Below, one piece after another: positions 7,841 to 16,413 of a DNA stretch of 41,283 nucleotides. A program made the translations under genes and the position numbers. The stretch is from assembly GCA_017454765.1 (NCBI GenBank), contig JAFTCJ010000019.1, positions 1 to 41,283 of the forward strand, read 5' to 3'. The notes beneath the pieces were generated by a model that was given only the letters and a program-made list of their open reading frames with translations, searched no databases and was not told the origin of the DNA. This stretch comes from Erysipelotrichaceae bacterium. Its GTDB lineage: Bacteria; Bacillota_I; Bacilli_A; Erysipelotrichales; Erysipelotrichaceae. Every line of letters starts with the position of its first letter. Within the stretch, counting starts at the first letter, position 1.

Positions 7841-8287
7841 TTATCTCTTTGTCTTGAAGAAGTCTTTCAGGATCTGTGAACATTCCGTTTTCATCAGCCC
7901 TTCCTCAATTTCGGGATAGTGATTGATGTTTTTAACATTATAGATGTTCAGGTTGGATACGAGGGCTCCCCCTTTCGGGTCCCGGCATCCGAAATATATT
8001 TTATCTATCCGGGAGTTGATGAGTGCTCCTGTACACATCAGACAGGGCTCCAGTGTCACATAGATGTCACAGCCCTTCAGATTCCAGTTATCCAGTTTTT
8101 TACAGGCTTTTCTGATACACTCGATCTCCGCATGAAAGACGGCACAGTCTTTGCGCACCTTCCTGTTGTGGGCTCTGGCGATCACTTTGTCGTTCCTGAC
8201 GATCACACAGCCGATCGGCACTTCATCTTCTTCAAACGCTTTTTCCGCTTCTTTATAAGCGAGCATCATGTATTTTTCTTTTTCCAT
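7841..8287 (-). CDS. tadA: tRNA-specific adenosine deaminase
   Basis: A 148-residue enzyme when started at MEKEKYMMLAYKEAEKAF (ATG at 8285-8287), which aligns with the normal TadA start. The zinc-deaminase signature is complete: HAE at 52-54 with Glu54 as proton shuttle, and PCLMC at 81-85. TadA converts A34 to inosine in tRNA-Arg(ACG), allowing it to read three Arg codons. The start codon lies only a few bases after the SRP RNA and has no Shine-Dalgarno sequence. A TANNNT hexamer (TACCAT, part of the SRP RNA 3' stem) lies 8 nt upstream, so translation may depend on read-through or a leaderless start. Confidence 0.95.
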   Translation of the reverse strand: MEKEKYMMLAYKEAEKAFEEDEVPIGCVIVRNDKVIARAHNRKVRKDCAVFHAEIECIRKACKKLDNWNLKGCDIYVTLEPCLMCTGALINSRIDKIYFGCRDPKGGALVSNLNIYNVKNINHYPEIEEGLMKTECSQILKDFFKTKR

Positions 8288-8290
8288 AAT

Positions 8291-8370
8291 AAAAATGGTA
8301 CACACAAACAGAGGTTCGTATGGCTGCTTGCTTCCGCACCTGACCAAGTTAGTAACATGATTGTTGTACC
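8291..8370 (-). ncRNA. ffs: Signal recognition particle RNA, short bacterial form
   Basis: The minus strand contains the SRP RNA core GGTCAGGTGCGGAAGCAAGC followed by AGCC, the conserved asymmetric loop and GNRA-type tetraloop bound by Ffh. The ends pair (GGTACA near the 5' end with TGTACC near the 3' end), closing a single hairpin of about 75-80 nt. No Alu domain is present, unlike the long RNA of Bacillus. The RNA ends in ATTTTTATT, a U-rich 3' end. With Ffh it targets nascent membrane proteins. Exact ends are estimated. Confidence 0.93.
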
Positions 8371-8376
8371 GTCTTT

Positions 8377-8405
8377 ATTTTAACTTAAGATGCTTTTTCT
8401 TTCAA
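8377..8405 (-). promoter_or_regulatory. Promoter of the SRP RNA
   Basis: TTGAAA (8400-8405), a 17-nt spacer and TAAAAT (8377-8382) on the minus strand put the transcription start 6-7 nt later, at the first G of the RNA near 8370. This is the best-matching promoter seen in this part of the window, in keeping with a stable RNA. Confidence 0.75.
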
Positions 8406-8415
8406 TCCGCCTGTT

Positions 8416-9087
8416 TTATAAGAGATCTTTCAGCAGGCTGCGGTCAAATTCAGTGAAATCCCTGATCTTCTGTCTGATCTGCGGCAGGTCCGGATTGTTG
8501 GGTTTTTTGATAATGACGATGTTTTTGCAGCCGGCTTCAGCAGCTTTTCTGATTGATGTCGGAGAATCGTCAAAGACCAGGCATTCCTTTATATCCACTC
8601 CAAGCCTTTCTGCGCCTTTCAGATACATGTCTTTTTTATCATAGGAAACCCCGTCATCATAAACAACCCTGTCTCTGTCAAACCATCTTTCAAGGTGCAG
8701 GAATTCGAAATAGAAATCAACATTGACATCCAGGGATGCTGTACACATGTTGATAGGGATCTGTTTTTCTTTCAGAAGATCCAGCAATTCCTCAGCTCCG
8801 GCAGTCATTGCGCTTCTTCCGGATTCGCGGCAGAAGCGCTGATAATACTCTGTTTCCTTGCGGATGGACCAGTACATAATCTTTTCTTCATCGTGCGGCA
8901 GACCGAGTTTTTCAAACAACCCTTCCACAAACAGATAGTTGCGGGCACCGATGAACAATCCGTACAGGGCTTCAAAATTAAGCTTTCCTTCCGACAGCTC
9001 CTCTACGGTGGCTCTCCAGGCTTTTGTGTTGATCTCGTCGTCTTCAAACAGTGTTCCGTTATAGTCAAATAAAACAGCCTTGATCAT
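8416..9087 (-). CDS. HAD-superfamily hydrolase with Asn at the acid/base position
   Basis: A 223-residue HAD phosphatase of the beta-phosphoglucomutase-like subgroup with a helical cap (about residues 18-85). Motif I is DYNGTL: nucleophile Asp8 is present but the usual second Asp is Asn10. Motif II is CTAS near 116, the motif III Lys lies in SYDKKDMYLKG, and motif IV is FDDSPTS. The substrate is unknown. The DxN variant would be expected to slow the usual phosphatase cycle or to fit an altered chemistry. The start ATG has no Shine-Dalgarno; TACAAT (9094-9099) ends 6 nt before it, and a parS site overlaps the upstream promoter region. Confidence 0.85.
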   Translation of the reverse strand: MIKAVLFDYNGTLFEDDEINTKAWRATVEELSEGKLNFEALYGLFIGARNYLFVEGLFEKLGLPHDEEKIMYWSIRKETEYYQRFCRESGRSAMTAGAEELLDLLKEKQIPINMCTASLDVNVDFYFEFLHLERWFDRDRVVYDDGVSYDKKDMYLKGAERLGVDIKECLVFDDSPTSIRKAAEAGCKNIVIIKKPNNPDLPQIRQKIRDFTEFDRSLLKDLL

Positions 9088-9093
9088 ATCTCA

Positions 9094-9099
9094 ATTGTA
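9094..9099 (-). promoter_or_regulatory. -10 element of the HAD gene, 6 nt before its ATG
   Basis: TACAAT on the minus strand followed by TGAGAT and the ATG. The region upstream, where the -10/-35 spacer and -35 would lie, is occupied by the parS site at 9105-9120. A clear -35 is not visible. Confidence 0.5.
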
Positions 9100-9104
9100 C
9101 ACTA

Positions 9105-9120
9105 TGTTTCACGTGAAACA
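9105..9120. other. parS: parS site 1 (ParB/Spo0J binding)
   Basis: A perfect 16-bp palindrome TGTTTCACGTGAAACA, identical to the well-known bacterial parS consensus, extended to 18 bp (9104-9121). ParB loads here and spreads as part of origin segregation. The location about 13 kb from dnaA on the left arm fits an origin-proximal parS. No parA or parB gene is in the window. Confidence 0.97.
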
Positions 9121-9123
9121 TCT

Positions 9124-9147
9124 GAAAAGGGCTTTTCAGCCCTTTGT
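9124..9147 (-). terminator. Hairpin between the two parS sites
   Basis: The inverted repeat AAAGGGC / GCCCTTT with a 6-nt loop lies between serS and the HAD gene. On the minus strand it is followed by TTTCAG. It probably ends serS transcripts; the weak U tract leaves some doubt. Confidence 0.5.
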
Positions 9148-9168
9148 GTCGATTGTTTGTAAAAAGAA

Positions 9169-9194
9169 AGGAATGTTTCACGTGAAACATTCCT
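9169..9194. other. parS: parS site 2 inside a 26-bp perfect palindrome
   Basis: The parS consensus occupies 9174-9189 and is extended by AGGAA on one side and TTCCT on the other to a perfect 26-bp palindrome. On the minus strand it follows the serS stop codon by a few bases and is followed by TTTCTTTTT, so the transcript could fold as a U-tailed terminator hairpin. Its centre is 69 bp from that of parS 1. Confidence 0.95.
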
Positions 9195-9200
9195 CTGGTT

Positions 9201-10484
9201 TTATTTCCTGACGATCTTCTTCTGTCCGCCCATGTAAGGCTGCAGAACTTCCGGAATATCGACGGATCCGTCTTCGTTGTAGTTGTTTTCCAGGAAAGCG
9301 ATCAGCATTCTCGGAGGAGCGACGACGGTGTTGTTCAGGGTATGCGGGAAATAGTTGCCGTTTTCGCCCTTGACCCTGATCTTCAGTCTTCTGGACTGCG
9401 CTTCGCCCAGGTTCGAGCAGGAACATACCTCAAAGTACTTCTGCTGGCGCGGAGACCAGGCCTCAACGTCACAGGACTTGACTTTCAGGTCTGCCAGATC
9501 GCCCGAGCAGCACTCCAGGGTCCTGACCGGAATGTTCAGCGACAGGAAGAGATCTACCGACAGCTTCCACATCTTGTTGTACCAGTCCATGGATTCCTCC
9601 GGCTTGCAGATGACGATCATCTCCTGTTTTTCAAACTGATGGATCCTGTAGACGCCTCTTTCTTCGATGCCGTGCGCGCCTACTTCCTTACGGAAGCACG
9701 GAGAATAGGAAGTCAATGTCATCGGCAATTTGGATTCTTCGTTGATCGTATCGATGAAACGTCCTATCATGGAGTGCTCGGATGTACCGATCAGATAGAG
9801 GTCTTCCCCTTCGATCTTGTACATCATGTTTTCCATTTCCTTGAAAGACATGACACCGGTGACAACTTCCGAACGGATCATGAACGGCGGAACACAGTAG
9901 GTAAAGCCTTTGTTGACCATATAGTCACGGGCATATGCCAGGATCGATGAATGCAGTCTGGCAATATCGCCGGTCAGATAATAGAAACCGTTGCCTGAAG
10001 TCTTGCGGGCCGAATCAAGGTCGATGCCTTCAAAACTCTCCATGATATCTGTGTGATATGGGATCTCGTAGTCAAACGATCTCTTGGTGCCGAACTGTTC
10101 GATCTCAACGTTTTCAGAATCATCTTTGCCAATCGGGACCGATGCATCGATGATGTTCGGGATCACCAGCATCCTCTGTCTGATCTCTTCTTCCAGCTGC
10201 GGTTCTTTCAGTTCGCATTCCTCGATCTGTTCGCCGATCAGTTTGACATTGGCTTTGACTTCTTCAGCTTCTTCTTTCTTTCCCTGGGACATCAGGGCAC
10301 CGATCTGCTTGGATGCGCTGTTTCTCTGAGCCCTGAGTTCATCAGCTTTTGTGCGCAGTGCGCGGTACTCTTCATCCAGCGCTTTTACTTCGTCGACCAG
10401 TACCAGTTTCTCATCCTGGAATTTCTTCCTGATGTTTTCCTTGACCAGTTCCGGATTTTCTCTGATTAATTTAATGTCGATCAT
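9201..10484 (-). CDS. serS: Seryl-tRNA synthetase
   Basis: A 427-residue class II aminoacyl-tRNA synthetase. Residues 1 to about 105 form the long antiparallel coiled-coil arm (from MIDIKLIRENPELVKENI) that binds the tRNA-Ser long variable arm. The catalytic domain shows motif 2 (FRKEVGAHGIEERGVYRIHQF) and motif 3 (NNTVVAPPRMLIAFLE). It charges tRNA-Ser. Expression is under a T-box whose specifier reads Ser. An in-frame ATG start follows a GGAGGGG ribosome binding site. Confidence 0.98.
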   Translation of the reverse strand: MIDIKLIRENPELVKENIRKKFQDEKLVLVDEVKALDEEYRALRTKADELRAQRNSASKQIGALMSQGKKEEAEEVKANVKLIGEQIEECELKEPQLEEEIRQRMLVIPNIIDASVPIGKDDSENVEIEQFGTKRSFDYEIPYHTDIMESFEGIDLDSARKTSGNGFYYLTGDIARLHSSILAYARDYMVNKGFTYCVPPFMIRSEVVTGVMSFKEMENMMYKIEGEDLYLIGTSEHSMIGRFIDTINEESKLPMTLTSYSPCFRKEVGAHGIEERGVYRIHQFEKQEMIVICKPEESMDWYNKMWKLSVDLFLSLNIPVRTLECCSGDLADLKVKSCDVEAWSPRQQKYFEVCSCSNLGEAQSRRLKIRVKGENGNYFPHTLNNTVVAPPRMLIAFLENNYNEDGSVDIPEVLQPYMGGQKKIVRK

Positions 10485-10502
10485 ATTCCCCTCCTGAAAA
10501 AT

Positions 10503-10695
10503 AAAAAGGTGATATACAAGGGCGCAGGATGCGCGGTACCACCTTTTCTTATAACTCTTTCCTTTAACGCAGGACTACGTGTCTGATTGGGACACCTCAT
10601 AAGGTAGATTCGCTGAGCATTCACTGATAAGTTTCACCGGCCCTTATCTCTCTGCAAGCTTCTGCTCAGTTACTTGTCCTTAACTTTTACATTTC
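10503..10695 (-). promoter_or_regulatory. T-box riboswitch of serS, specifier TCT (Ser)
   Basis: On the minus strand the antiterminator core AAAGGTGGTACCGCG lies at about 10533-10547. The competing terminator pairs AAAAGGTGGTA with TATCACCTTTT and ends in T-rich sequence at 10503. Upstream, AGCAGAAGCTTGCAGAGAG fits the T-box stem I start. The specifier loop reads GAA-TCT-ACC (10603-10611), so the codon is TCT, serine, matching the regulated gene. No convincing -35/-10 pair could be assigned upstream. Confidence 0.95.
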
Positions 10696-10743
10696 AATAC
10701 TAACACAAATTATCATGAATCAGTACAGAAACCGTATGATTTC

Positions 10744-12324
10744 CTAGGTAATGGATTCGTTCTCTCCGGTATCCAGTCTGACGGCTTCTCCGTTTCTGGC
10801 GAAATAGATCTCTTTGTCTGAGCCTTTGAATCCGATGCCTTCCCTGCTGAAGAATTCTTCTTCACTGAGAGATGTTCCGGAGGAATAGCATTCAGCCACT
10901 TCAAACGGTTCTGTTCCTTTCTTCACAGCCATGAGCGCTTTTCCGTCCTTGAAATAGAAGTATCCGTCATTTCCCAGGATATATCTTTCCGGATAGTACG
11001 GTCCTGCGACGGTCTCGCTTGTTCCGTCGCTGTAAGCAAATTCTCCTTTGGCGCTGAAGTAGTACAGGACCTTGCCCGTCTCGTCCCAGTCATAGAGTTC
11101 ATAGACGCCTTCTTCGTTGCAGAAGAATTCGCTGTCGCTGCCGTTGTACTTATGGACAAGATAATTCTCATCCAGCCAGAACAATGTTTTTCCGTCCTTG
11201 CTGACGACGTGATCATAAACGGTTTCGCTGATGACCTCCATGTTCAGGTCTTTGTCAAAGCGGACAAGTGCTCCGTCCGCTGTTGTCATATACTGCTGTT
11301 TGAAATCGCCGATGGCGAAATGATACAGCGTCTGTGTCTTGCTGCCGGCGGTGTAATTGGTGTAGCTGATTACCGGTACCCCTGTCGGAAGGATGATCTC
11401 GTAAATGCCTCCGCTTTCCCCGAACGTTCCGCTTCTGGTCTTGCCGCCTTCATAAATAACGAAACCTTCACTGTCGCAGGTAAGGATCTGAGAATAATCG
11501 AGGTTAGCGCAGATGAAATCAAGGGAATCGCTGATCAGTGATTCGCCTTTACCGCTACATACCATCAGCCTGTTGTTTGAATCGGTGTAATAGACTTCCC
11601 CTTTCTCCGAAACAGCGATCAGTCCGCTGATGTCATCGATCGGAAGGACGTGGTCGCCTGAAGAACAGACATGGACTTTTGTCCCTTCCTCTTCTTCGCT
11701 GACATAAGCCATCGTCGATCCGGTATAAGACAGGACGTGGTCGCCGTAGCGGGCGATCGCTTCTTCGTCAGTTATCACGGCTTTATCGTTCTTGTTTTTC
11801 ACCTGATACAGATGAACGGATCCGTCTTCTGCATCGGTGTAGTAAACAACGTCTCCGCTGTCAGAAAGCGTATAGCTGTCATAAGTGCCGCTGATCAGAT
11901 CGACGCTGCCGTTTTTATAGACATAGATGTTGCTTTCTTCTTCGGTCTTGCCCTGGATCAGAAGGGTTTTGTTGTCGAGACTGCGTCTGGTGTTTTTGGC
12001 TGTTACGCCTTCCAGCTCCGCTTTCTTTGTGCTTCCTTCAAACAGGTACAGGCCGCTGTCTCCCTGAATAAGCTGGACCTTATCCTGCTGGAACAGATAG
12101 TCTGTTTTCTTTCCGCCGCTGCCGGAAGAAGTGAGCCAGAAGATGCCTCCTGCCAGCAGAGCCAGTATTGCCGCGGCAATAACTATCGTCTTCTTGTTCA
12201 GCTCAACTCCTTTTAAAGCGGGTATCGATCTGCTGCCCTGTTCATCAGATAGTTTTCTGCCGCAGTTCATGCAGTAGATATAATCGTCTTTGTTCTGTGT
12301 CTTACAATACTTACATTCTTTCAT
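10744..12324 (-). CDS. Zinc-ribbon, single-TM protein with beta-propeller-like exterior
   Basis: A 526-residue protein. Residues 4-21 hold a zinc ribbon (CKYC...CMNC), followed by a linker and one transmembrane helix at about 46-65. The remaining 450 residues are repeated beta-strand units with aromatic/Asp turns (for example YTDAEDGSVHLYQV, YYTDSNNRLMV), reminiscent of the DUF5050/WD-like propellers of Firmicute membrane proteins. The ribbon is probably cytoplasmic and the propeller external. Function is unknown. Its ATG overlaps the stop of the upstream gene by 1 nt (TGATG), so both are made from one transcript. No terminator was recognised after it. Confidence 0.75.
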   Translation of the reverse strand: MKECKYCKTQNKDDYIYCMNCGRKLSDEQGSRSIPALKGVELNKKTIVIAAAILALLAGGIFWLTSSGSGGKKTDYLFQQDKVQLIQGDSGLYLFEGSTKKAELEGVTAKNTRRSLDNKTLLIQGKTEEESNIYVYKNGSVDLISGTYDSYTLSDSGDVVYYTDAEDGSVHLYQVKNKNDKAVITDEEAIARYGDHVLSYTGSTMAYVSEEEEGTKVHVCSSGDHVLPIDDISGLIAVSEKGEVYYTDSNNRLMVCSGKGESLISDSLDFICANLDYSQILTCDSEGFVIYEGGKTRSGTFGESGGIYEIILPTGVPVISYTNYTAGSKTQTLYHFAIGDFKQQYMTTADGALVRFDKDLNMEVISETVYDHVVSKDGKTLFWLDENYLVHKYNGSDSEFFCNEEGVYELYDWDETGKVLYYFSAKGEFAYSDGTSETVAGPYYPERYILGNDGYFYFKDGKALMAVKKGTEPFEVAECYSSGTSLSEEEFFSREGIGFKGSDKEIYFARNGEAVRLDTGENESIT

Positions 12325-13793
12325 CAGAAATCTCCGTAGTTGCTTGATTTGTGGTCAACGTTTCCGTTGCTGACATTAAATTTCAGAGTATATGAATTTC
12401 CGCCCGGGAAGCTGTAGTACTCGTCGTTTCCGTTTAAGAGCAGTCTCTGGTAAGTGCCCATGGAACCGAAGGCTTCGTTCGGTCCGTACCAGTACTCGCT
12501 TTCGGCGTAGGCGATCGCCATTCTGAACTTACCGCCCTGGAAATAAGCAGTGGCTGATGCGCCGTCACGGATATAGAGTGATTCTACCAGCACATCGTTG
12601 CTGTCATAGATCTTAACGAACATATCCTCATCATCCTTTGTGTCATAGATGGTGACACTGACGGATCCTGAGGTGGTGTTGCGGTAGATGATGCCGGAGG
12701 AAGGTCTTTCCTGATGGCAGGATTCTGCCAGCTCTGCCGCGTCCTTGAAATCGTAACATTTATTGAAACGGGATACGGCGCTGTAGAAAAGTTCCTGATC
12801 ATAGAACTGTTTGCCTTCGATATAGTTGACATAATCCTCCGCCTTGTAGCACACCAGGGAGTTGTCAGTTGAAGCAACGTTTCTGAATTCTTCCAGCACA
12901 GAGTAGTCGTCTTTATCAAACGCGGCTTTCGCGTTCAGGAAACGGATGATGTCAAACGCGTTGTTGAGGTACTCGTCTTTGACAGTCTTGCTTTCGGTGA
13001 GTTCTTCCAGCTGACTTAAGGCATCACTGTCTTTCTCATTCAGGAACGAAAGAACGCCTTCGCAGTACCTGGTCATACCTTCGCTGTCCAGAAGCCCTTC
13101 AGCTGCCGCAAACATGTCTTTTGCAGAAGAATAATCCGATGCATTATTTCCCAGGGAAATAATCTGAAGACCGGAAATATAGTTGATATACTTCCCGGAA
13201 TCTCCGAGTTCCGGAACGTTTTCAAAACGGCTGATTGCCTTGTCAAGGTCTCCCTTACTGAAGGCATCGAGAGCATTGCAGTAAGTGACATAGTCACCGC
13301 TGTCTTTGTAGTCTTCCAGTTCCCTGAAGACCTCGGCCGCCTCGCTGTAGCTGCCGTCGTTCAGCAGCTGCATGGCGTTTTTGTACTTGCTGCTCTTCTG
13401 AATTGCCGGTACCGCAAACAGAAGGATCGCAAGCGCCGCCAGCGCGATCGCTCCGGCCAGTATCCACTTCTTGTTGATCCCGGCTTTGACGCCTTTTTCT
13501 TCACCGAGCGCCTTACCGCAGTACGGACAGTGTTTGGCGATTGCCGGTATCTGCTTTCCGCAGAACGGACAGTTCATCAGTTCCTCTGCTTCGGCCTCCG
13601 GTTCCGGATTTGTTTTCGCAATCTCTTCAACTGCAGCTTCTTCTGCAGGAGCCTCGATCGTCTCGGGTTTTTCTTCCTCTTTCTTCCTGACGATCTTTCT
13701 GATCACCGCAATTTCTTTCTGTCTTTTTTCCTGAACTTCCTGTTTTTCTTCAGTGGGTAATTCTTCGTTCAGGACTTCATCTTCACGATCCAT
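12324..13793 (-). CDS. Zinc-ribbon, single-TM protein with TPR-like repeats
   Basis: A 489-residue protein. Residues 1-72 are highly charged (Glu/Lys/Arg/Pro-rich). A zinc ribbon follows (Cys75, Cys78, Cys89, Cys92), then a transmembrane helix at about 110-131. Residues 135-370 carry TPR-like helical repeats recognisable from units such as LLNDGSYSEAAEVFRELEDYKDS and AFSKGDLDKAISRFENVPELGDS. The last 110 residues are beta-rich. The ribosome binding site GGAGGGG lies 5-6 nt before ATG. It is the first gene of a two-gene unit with the propeller protein. A role in sensing or assembling surface components is only a guess. Confidence 0.75.
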   Translation of the reverse strand: MDREDEVLNEELPTEEKQEVQEKRQKEIAVIRKIVRKKEEEKPETIEAPAEEAAVEEIAKTNPEPEAEAEELMNCPFCGKQIPAIAKHCPYCGKALGEEKGVKAGINKKWILAGAIALAALAILLFAVPAIQKSSKYKNAMQLLNDGSYSEAAEVFRELEDYKDSGDYVTYCNALDAFSKGDLDKAISRFENVPELGDSGKYINYISGLQIISLGNNASDYSSAKDMFAAAEGLLDSEGMTRYCEGVLSFLNEKDSDALSQLEELTESKTVKDEYLNNAFDIIRFLNAKAAFDKDDYSVLEEFRNVASTDNSLVCYKAEDYVNYIEGKQFYDQELFYSAVSRFNKCYDFKDAAELAESCHQERPSSGIIYRNTTSGSVSVTIYDTKDDEDMFVKIYDSNDVLVESLYIRDGASATAYFQGGKFRMAIAYAESEYWYGPNEAFGSMGTYQRLLLNGNDEYYSFPGGNSYTLKFNVSNGNVDHKSSNYGDF

Positions 13794-13873
13794 CTTGCCC
13801 CTCCTTCTTTCGAACTGCCGTTATAAGAAAACAACAATTCTGTATATATTAATATAAACATATCTTTAAGAAA

Positions 13874-13879
13874 ATTATA
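13874..13879 (-). promoter_or_regulatory. -10 element of the zinc-ribbon gene pair
   Basis: TATAAT on the minus strand with TAGAAA 17 nt upstream, giving a leader of about 75 nt before the GGAGGGG ribosome binding site. The match at -35 is moderate. Confidence 0.45.
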
Positions 13880-13911
13880 CATTGTTTGTCTACCGGTTTC
13901 TATCGGCTGAA

Positions 13912-13941
13912 AGCAAAAAAAAGAAAGCGATTATTCATCGC
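13912..13941 (-). terminator. gyrA terminator overlapping its stop codon
   Basis: On the minus strand the stem GCGAT / ATCGC (13937-13941 with 13927-13931) encloses the gyrA stop codon and is followed by TTTCTTTTTTTT. It ends the recF-gyrB-gyrA transcript. Confidence 0.7.
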
Positions 13942-16402
13942 CTTCTTCTTTATCTTCTTCGCTGTGACTCATCACGCTGACGGCCGATACGACTGTGCCT
14001 TCCTGCGGCTTGATCAGTCTGACGCCCTGAGTCGCTCTGCCCATCGTCGACACCTTCTCCAGATGGATACGGATGATGATACCGTCGTTGGTCATGATCA
14101 GACAGTCTTCGTCGCCGTTGACTGCTTTCAGGGCAACAAGATCACCGTTCTTCTCATTGATATTGATGGTCTTGACACCCTTGGCACCTCTGGATGTCAG
14201 TCTGTAGTCTTCGACCGGTGTCTGCTTGCCGTAACCGAGCTTGGATACGACCAGGATCTTTGATCCTTCCGCATCGGTACACATGCCGATGACTTCGGAA
14301 CCGTCCACATTCATGCCTTTCACACCGGTAGCGTTTCTGCCCATCGGTCTGACGCCTCTTTCATCAAAGCGGACAGCTTTTCCGTTGGCGGCACCGATGA
14401 TGATTTGTGAGTCGCCTTCTGTCGGTCTGACCGCAACAAGCTCGTCGTCTTCTCTGAGTGAGATCGCGATCTTGCCGTTCTGACGGATCGATTCGAATTC
14501 GGATGCCGGTACCCTCTTGCACAGACCGTTCTTTGTGACGAAGAACAGGAATCCCTTGACCTCCCATTCACGGTTGATCGGCACCAGAGCCTTTACTTTC
14601 TCGTCTTTATCAATATTGATGATATTGATGACAGGGATGCCTTTGGCGTTTCTGGATGCTTCCGGAATGTTGAAACCTTTGATCCGGTACACTTTTCCTT
14701 TGTTGGTGAAGATCAGCAGGAAGTCGTGCGTAGACATCGTGATATTCTGATCGACGACGTCGTCTTCGTTCAGACTCATGCCCTTGACGCCTCTGCCGCC
14801 GCGGTTCTGCAGGCGGTAGGTATCGATCGGCAGGCGTTTGACATATCCGTTGTTGCTTAAGGATATGATGATGTCTTCGACCGGGATGAGATCTTCGTCT
14901 TCCATGGAGATTTCGCCTTCAATGATCTCTGTGCGGCGTTTGTCACCGTATTTGTCTTTGATCACTGTCAGTTCGTCTTTGATGATCTGTACGACGCGGT
15001 AGTGATTTGCCAGGATGTCTTTCAGATCTTCGATCTCGATATAGAGTTCTTTCAGTTCGCTGATGATCTTTTCTCTGGATAATCCCGTCAGTCTTCTTAA
15101 CTGCATATCCAAGATGGCTTTACCCTGAATGTCATCGATACCGAATTCTGCGTTCAGTTTCTGCAGCGCTTCATCGTCATCTCTGGAACTCCTGATGATT
15201 TCGATCACTCTGTCAATGTTGTCTAAAGCGATCTTCAGTCCTTCCAGAAGGTGGGCACGTTTCTCATCTTCGTTGAGATCGTACTGCGTCCTTCTGCGGA
15301 TGACTTCGATCTGGTGATCGATGTAGCACTGGATGATCTCTTTCAATGACAGCAGCATCGGCCTGTTGTCGACCAGGACGTTGTTGTTGATGCCGAAGGA
15401 AGACTGTACCGGTGTCAGTTTGTAAAGCTGATTGAGTACAACTTCCGGCTGGACGTCTTTCTTGAGTTCGATCTCGATGCGGATGCCATTTCTGTCGTTT
15501 GACAGGTCTTTGAGTTCCGATATGCCGTCGATGATCTTTTCTTTGGCAAGCTGGTGTATCTTTTCGAACATCATCAGTTTGTTGACCAGATACGGGATCT
15601 CTCTGATGATGATCTTGTGTCTGCCCTGATGCATATCTTCGATCTCAACCTTTGATCTGACGATGATGGAGCCTCTGCCGGTCTCATATGCCTGACGGAT
15701 ACCCGATCTGCCGACGATGTAGCCACCGGTCGGGAAATCAGGTCCCGGAATCTTATCCATCAGTTCGATGGTTGAGATGTCGGGGTTGTCCATAACGGCG
15801 ATGATGCCGTCAATTGTTTCGCCCAGGTTGTGCGTCGGCATGTTGGTGGCCATACCGACCGCGATACCCATTGAGCCGTTGACCAGAAGGTTCGGGAAGC
15901 GGCTGGGCAGAGCGACCGGCTCTTTGTGTCTGGCGTCATAGTTGTCGCGCCAGTCCACTGTTTCTTTCTTGATGTCCTGGAGTAATTCCAGGGAAATCTT
16001 GGACATACGGGCTTCTGTATAACGCATCGCTGCGGCGCCGTCTCCGTCCAGGGAACCGAAATTTCCGTGTCCGTCGATCAGTGGATAGCGGTAGGAGAAC
16101 GGCTGCGCCATTCTGACCATGGTGTCATAGATCGCCGTATCGCCGTGCGGGTGATATTTGCCCATGACTTCACCGACGATGTTCGCCGACTTGACGTGCG
16201 GTTTGTCCGGAAGGAATCCTGCATCATACATTGCCCAAAGAACTCTTCTGTGTACCGGTTTCATACCGTCCTTTACATCAGGAAGAGCACGGTCAATAAT
16301 GACGGACATGGAGTAGCTTAAGAAGTCTTCCCTCATTTCTGAGGAAATATTGACTTCCTTCATGTTGCCGTGATTGAAAAATCTGTTATCTAATTCTTCC
16401 AT
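13931..16402 (-). CDS. gyrA: DNA gyrase subunit A
   Basis: An 823-residue subunit with an N-terminal breakage-reunion domain including catalytic Tyr128 ([10 protein letters not shown]), a coiled-coil arm and a C-terminal beta-pinwheel DNA-wrapping domain with the GyrA-box-like segment near [10 protein letters not shown]. GyrA with GyrB introduces negative supercoils. In the quinolone-determining region the E. coli Ser83 position is Thr89 and the Asp87 position is Asp93 (HGDTAIYD). The start has a GGAGG site and lies 11 nt after gyrB. Confidence 0.98.
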   Translation of the reverse strand: MEELDNRFFNHGNMKEVNISSEMREDFLSYSMSVIIDRALPDVKDGMKPVHRRVLWAMYDAGFLPDKPHVKSANIVGEVMGKYHPHGDTAIYDTMVRMAQPFSYRYPLIDGHGNFGSLDGDGAAAMRYTEARMSKISLELLQDIKKETVDWRDNYDARHKEPVALPSRFPNLLVNGSMGIAVGMATNMPTHNLGETIDGIIAVMDNPDISTIELMDKIPGPDFPTGGYIVGRSGIRQAYETGRGSIIVRSKVEIEDMHQGRHKIIIREIPYLVNKLMMFEKIHQLAKEKIIDGISELKDLSNDRNGIRIEIELKKDVQPEVVLNQLYKLTPVQSSFGINNNVLVDNRPMLLSLKEIIQCYIDHQIEVIRRRTQYDLNEDEKRAHLLEGLKIALDNIDRVIEIIRSSRDDDEALQKLNAEFGIDDIQGKAILDMQLRRLTGLSREKIISELKELYIEIEDLKDILANHYRVVQIIKDELTVIKDKYGDKRRTEIIEGEISMEDEDLIPVEDIIISLSNNGYVKRLPIDTYRLQNRGGRGVKGMSLNEDDVVDQNITMSTHDFLLIFTNKGKVYRIKGFNIPEASRNAKGIPVINIINIDKDEKVKALVPINREWEVKGFLFFVTKNGLCKRVPASEFESIRQNGKIAISLREDDELVAVRPTEGDSQIIIGAANGKAVRFDERGVRPMGRNATGVKGMNVDGSEVIGMCTDAEGSKILVVSKLGYGKQTPVEDYRLTSRGAKGVKTININEKNGDLVALKAVNGDEDCLIMTNDGIIIRIHLEKVSTMGRATQGVRLIKPQEGTVVSAVSVMSHSEEDKEEGDE

Positions 16403-16413
16403 GTGCGGCCTCC

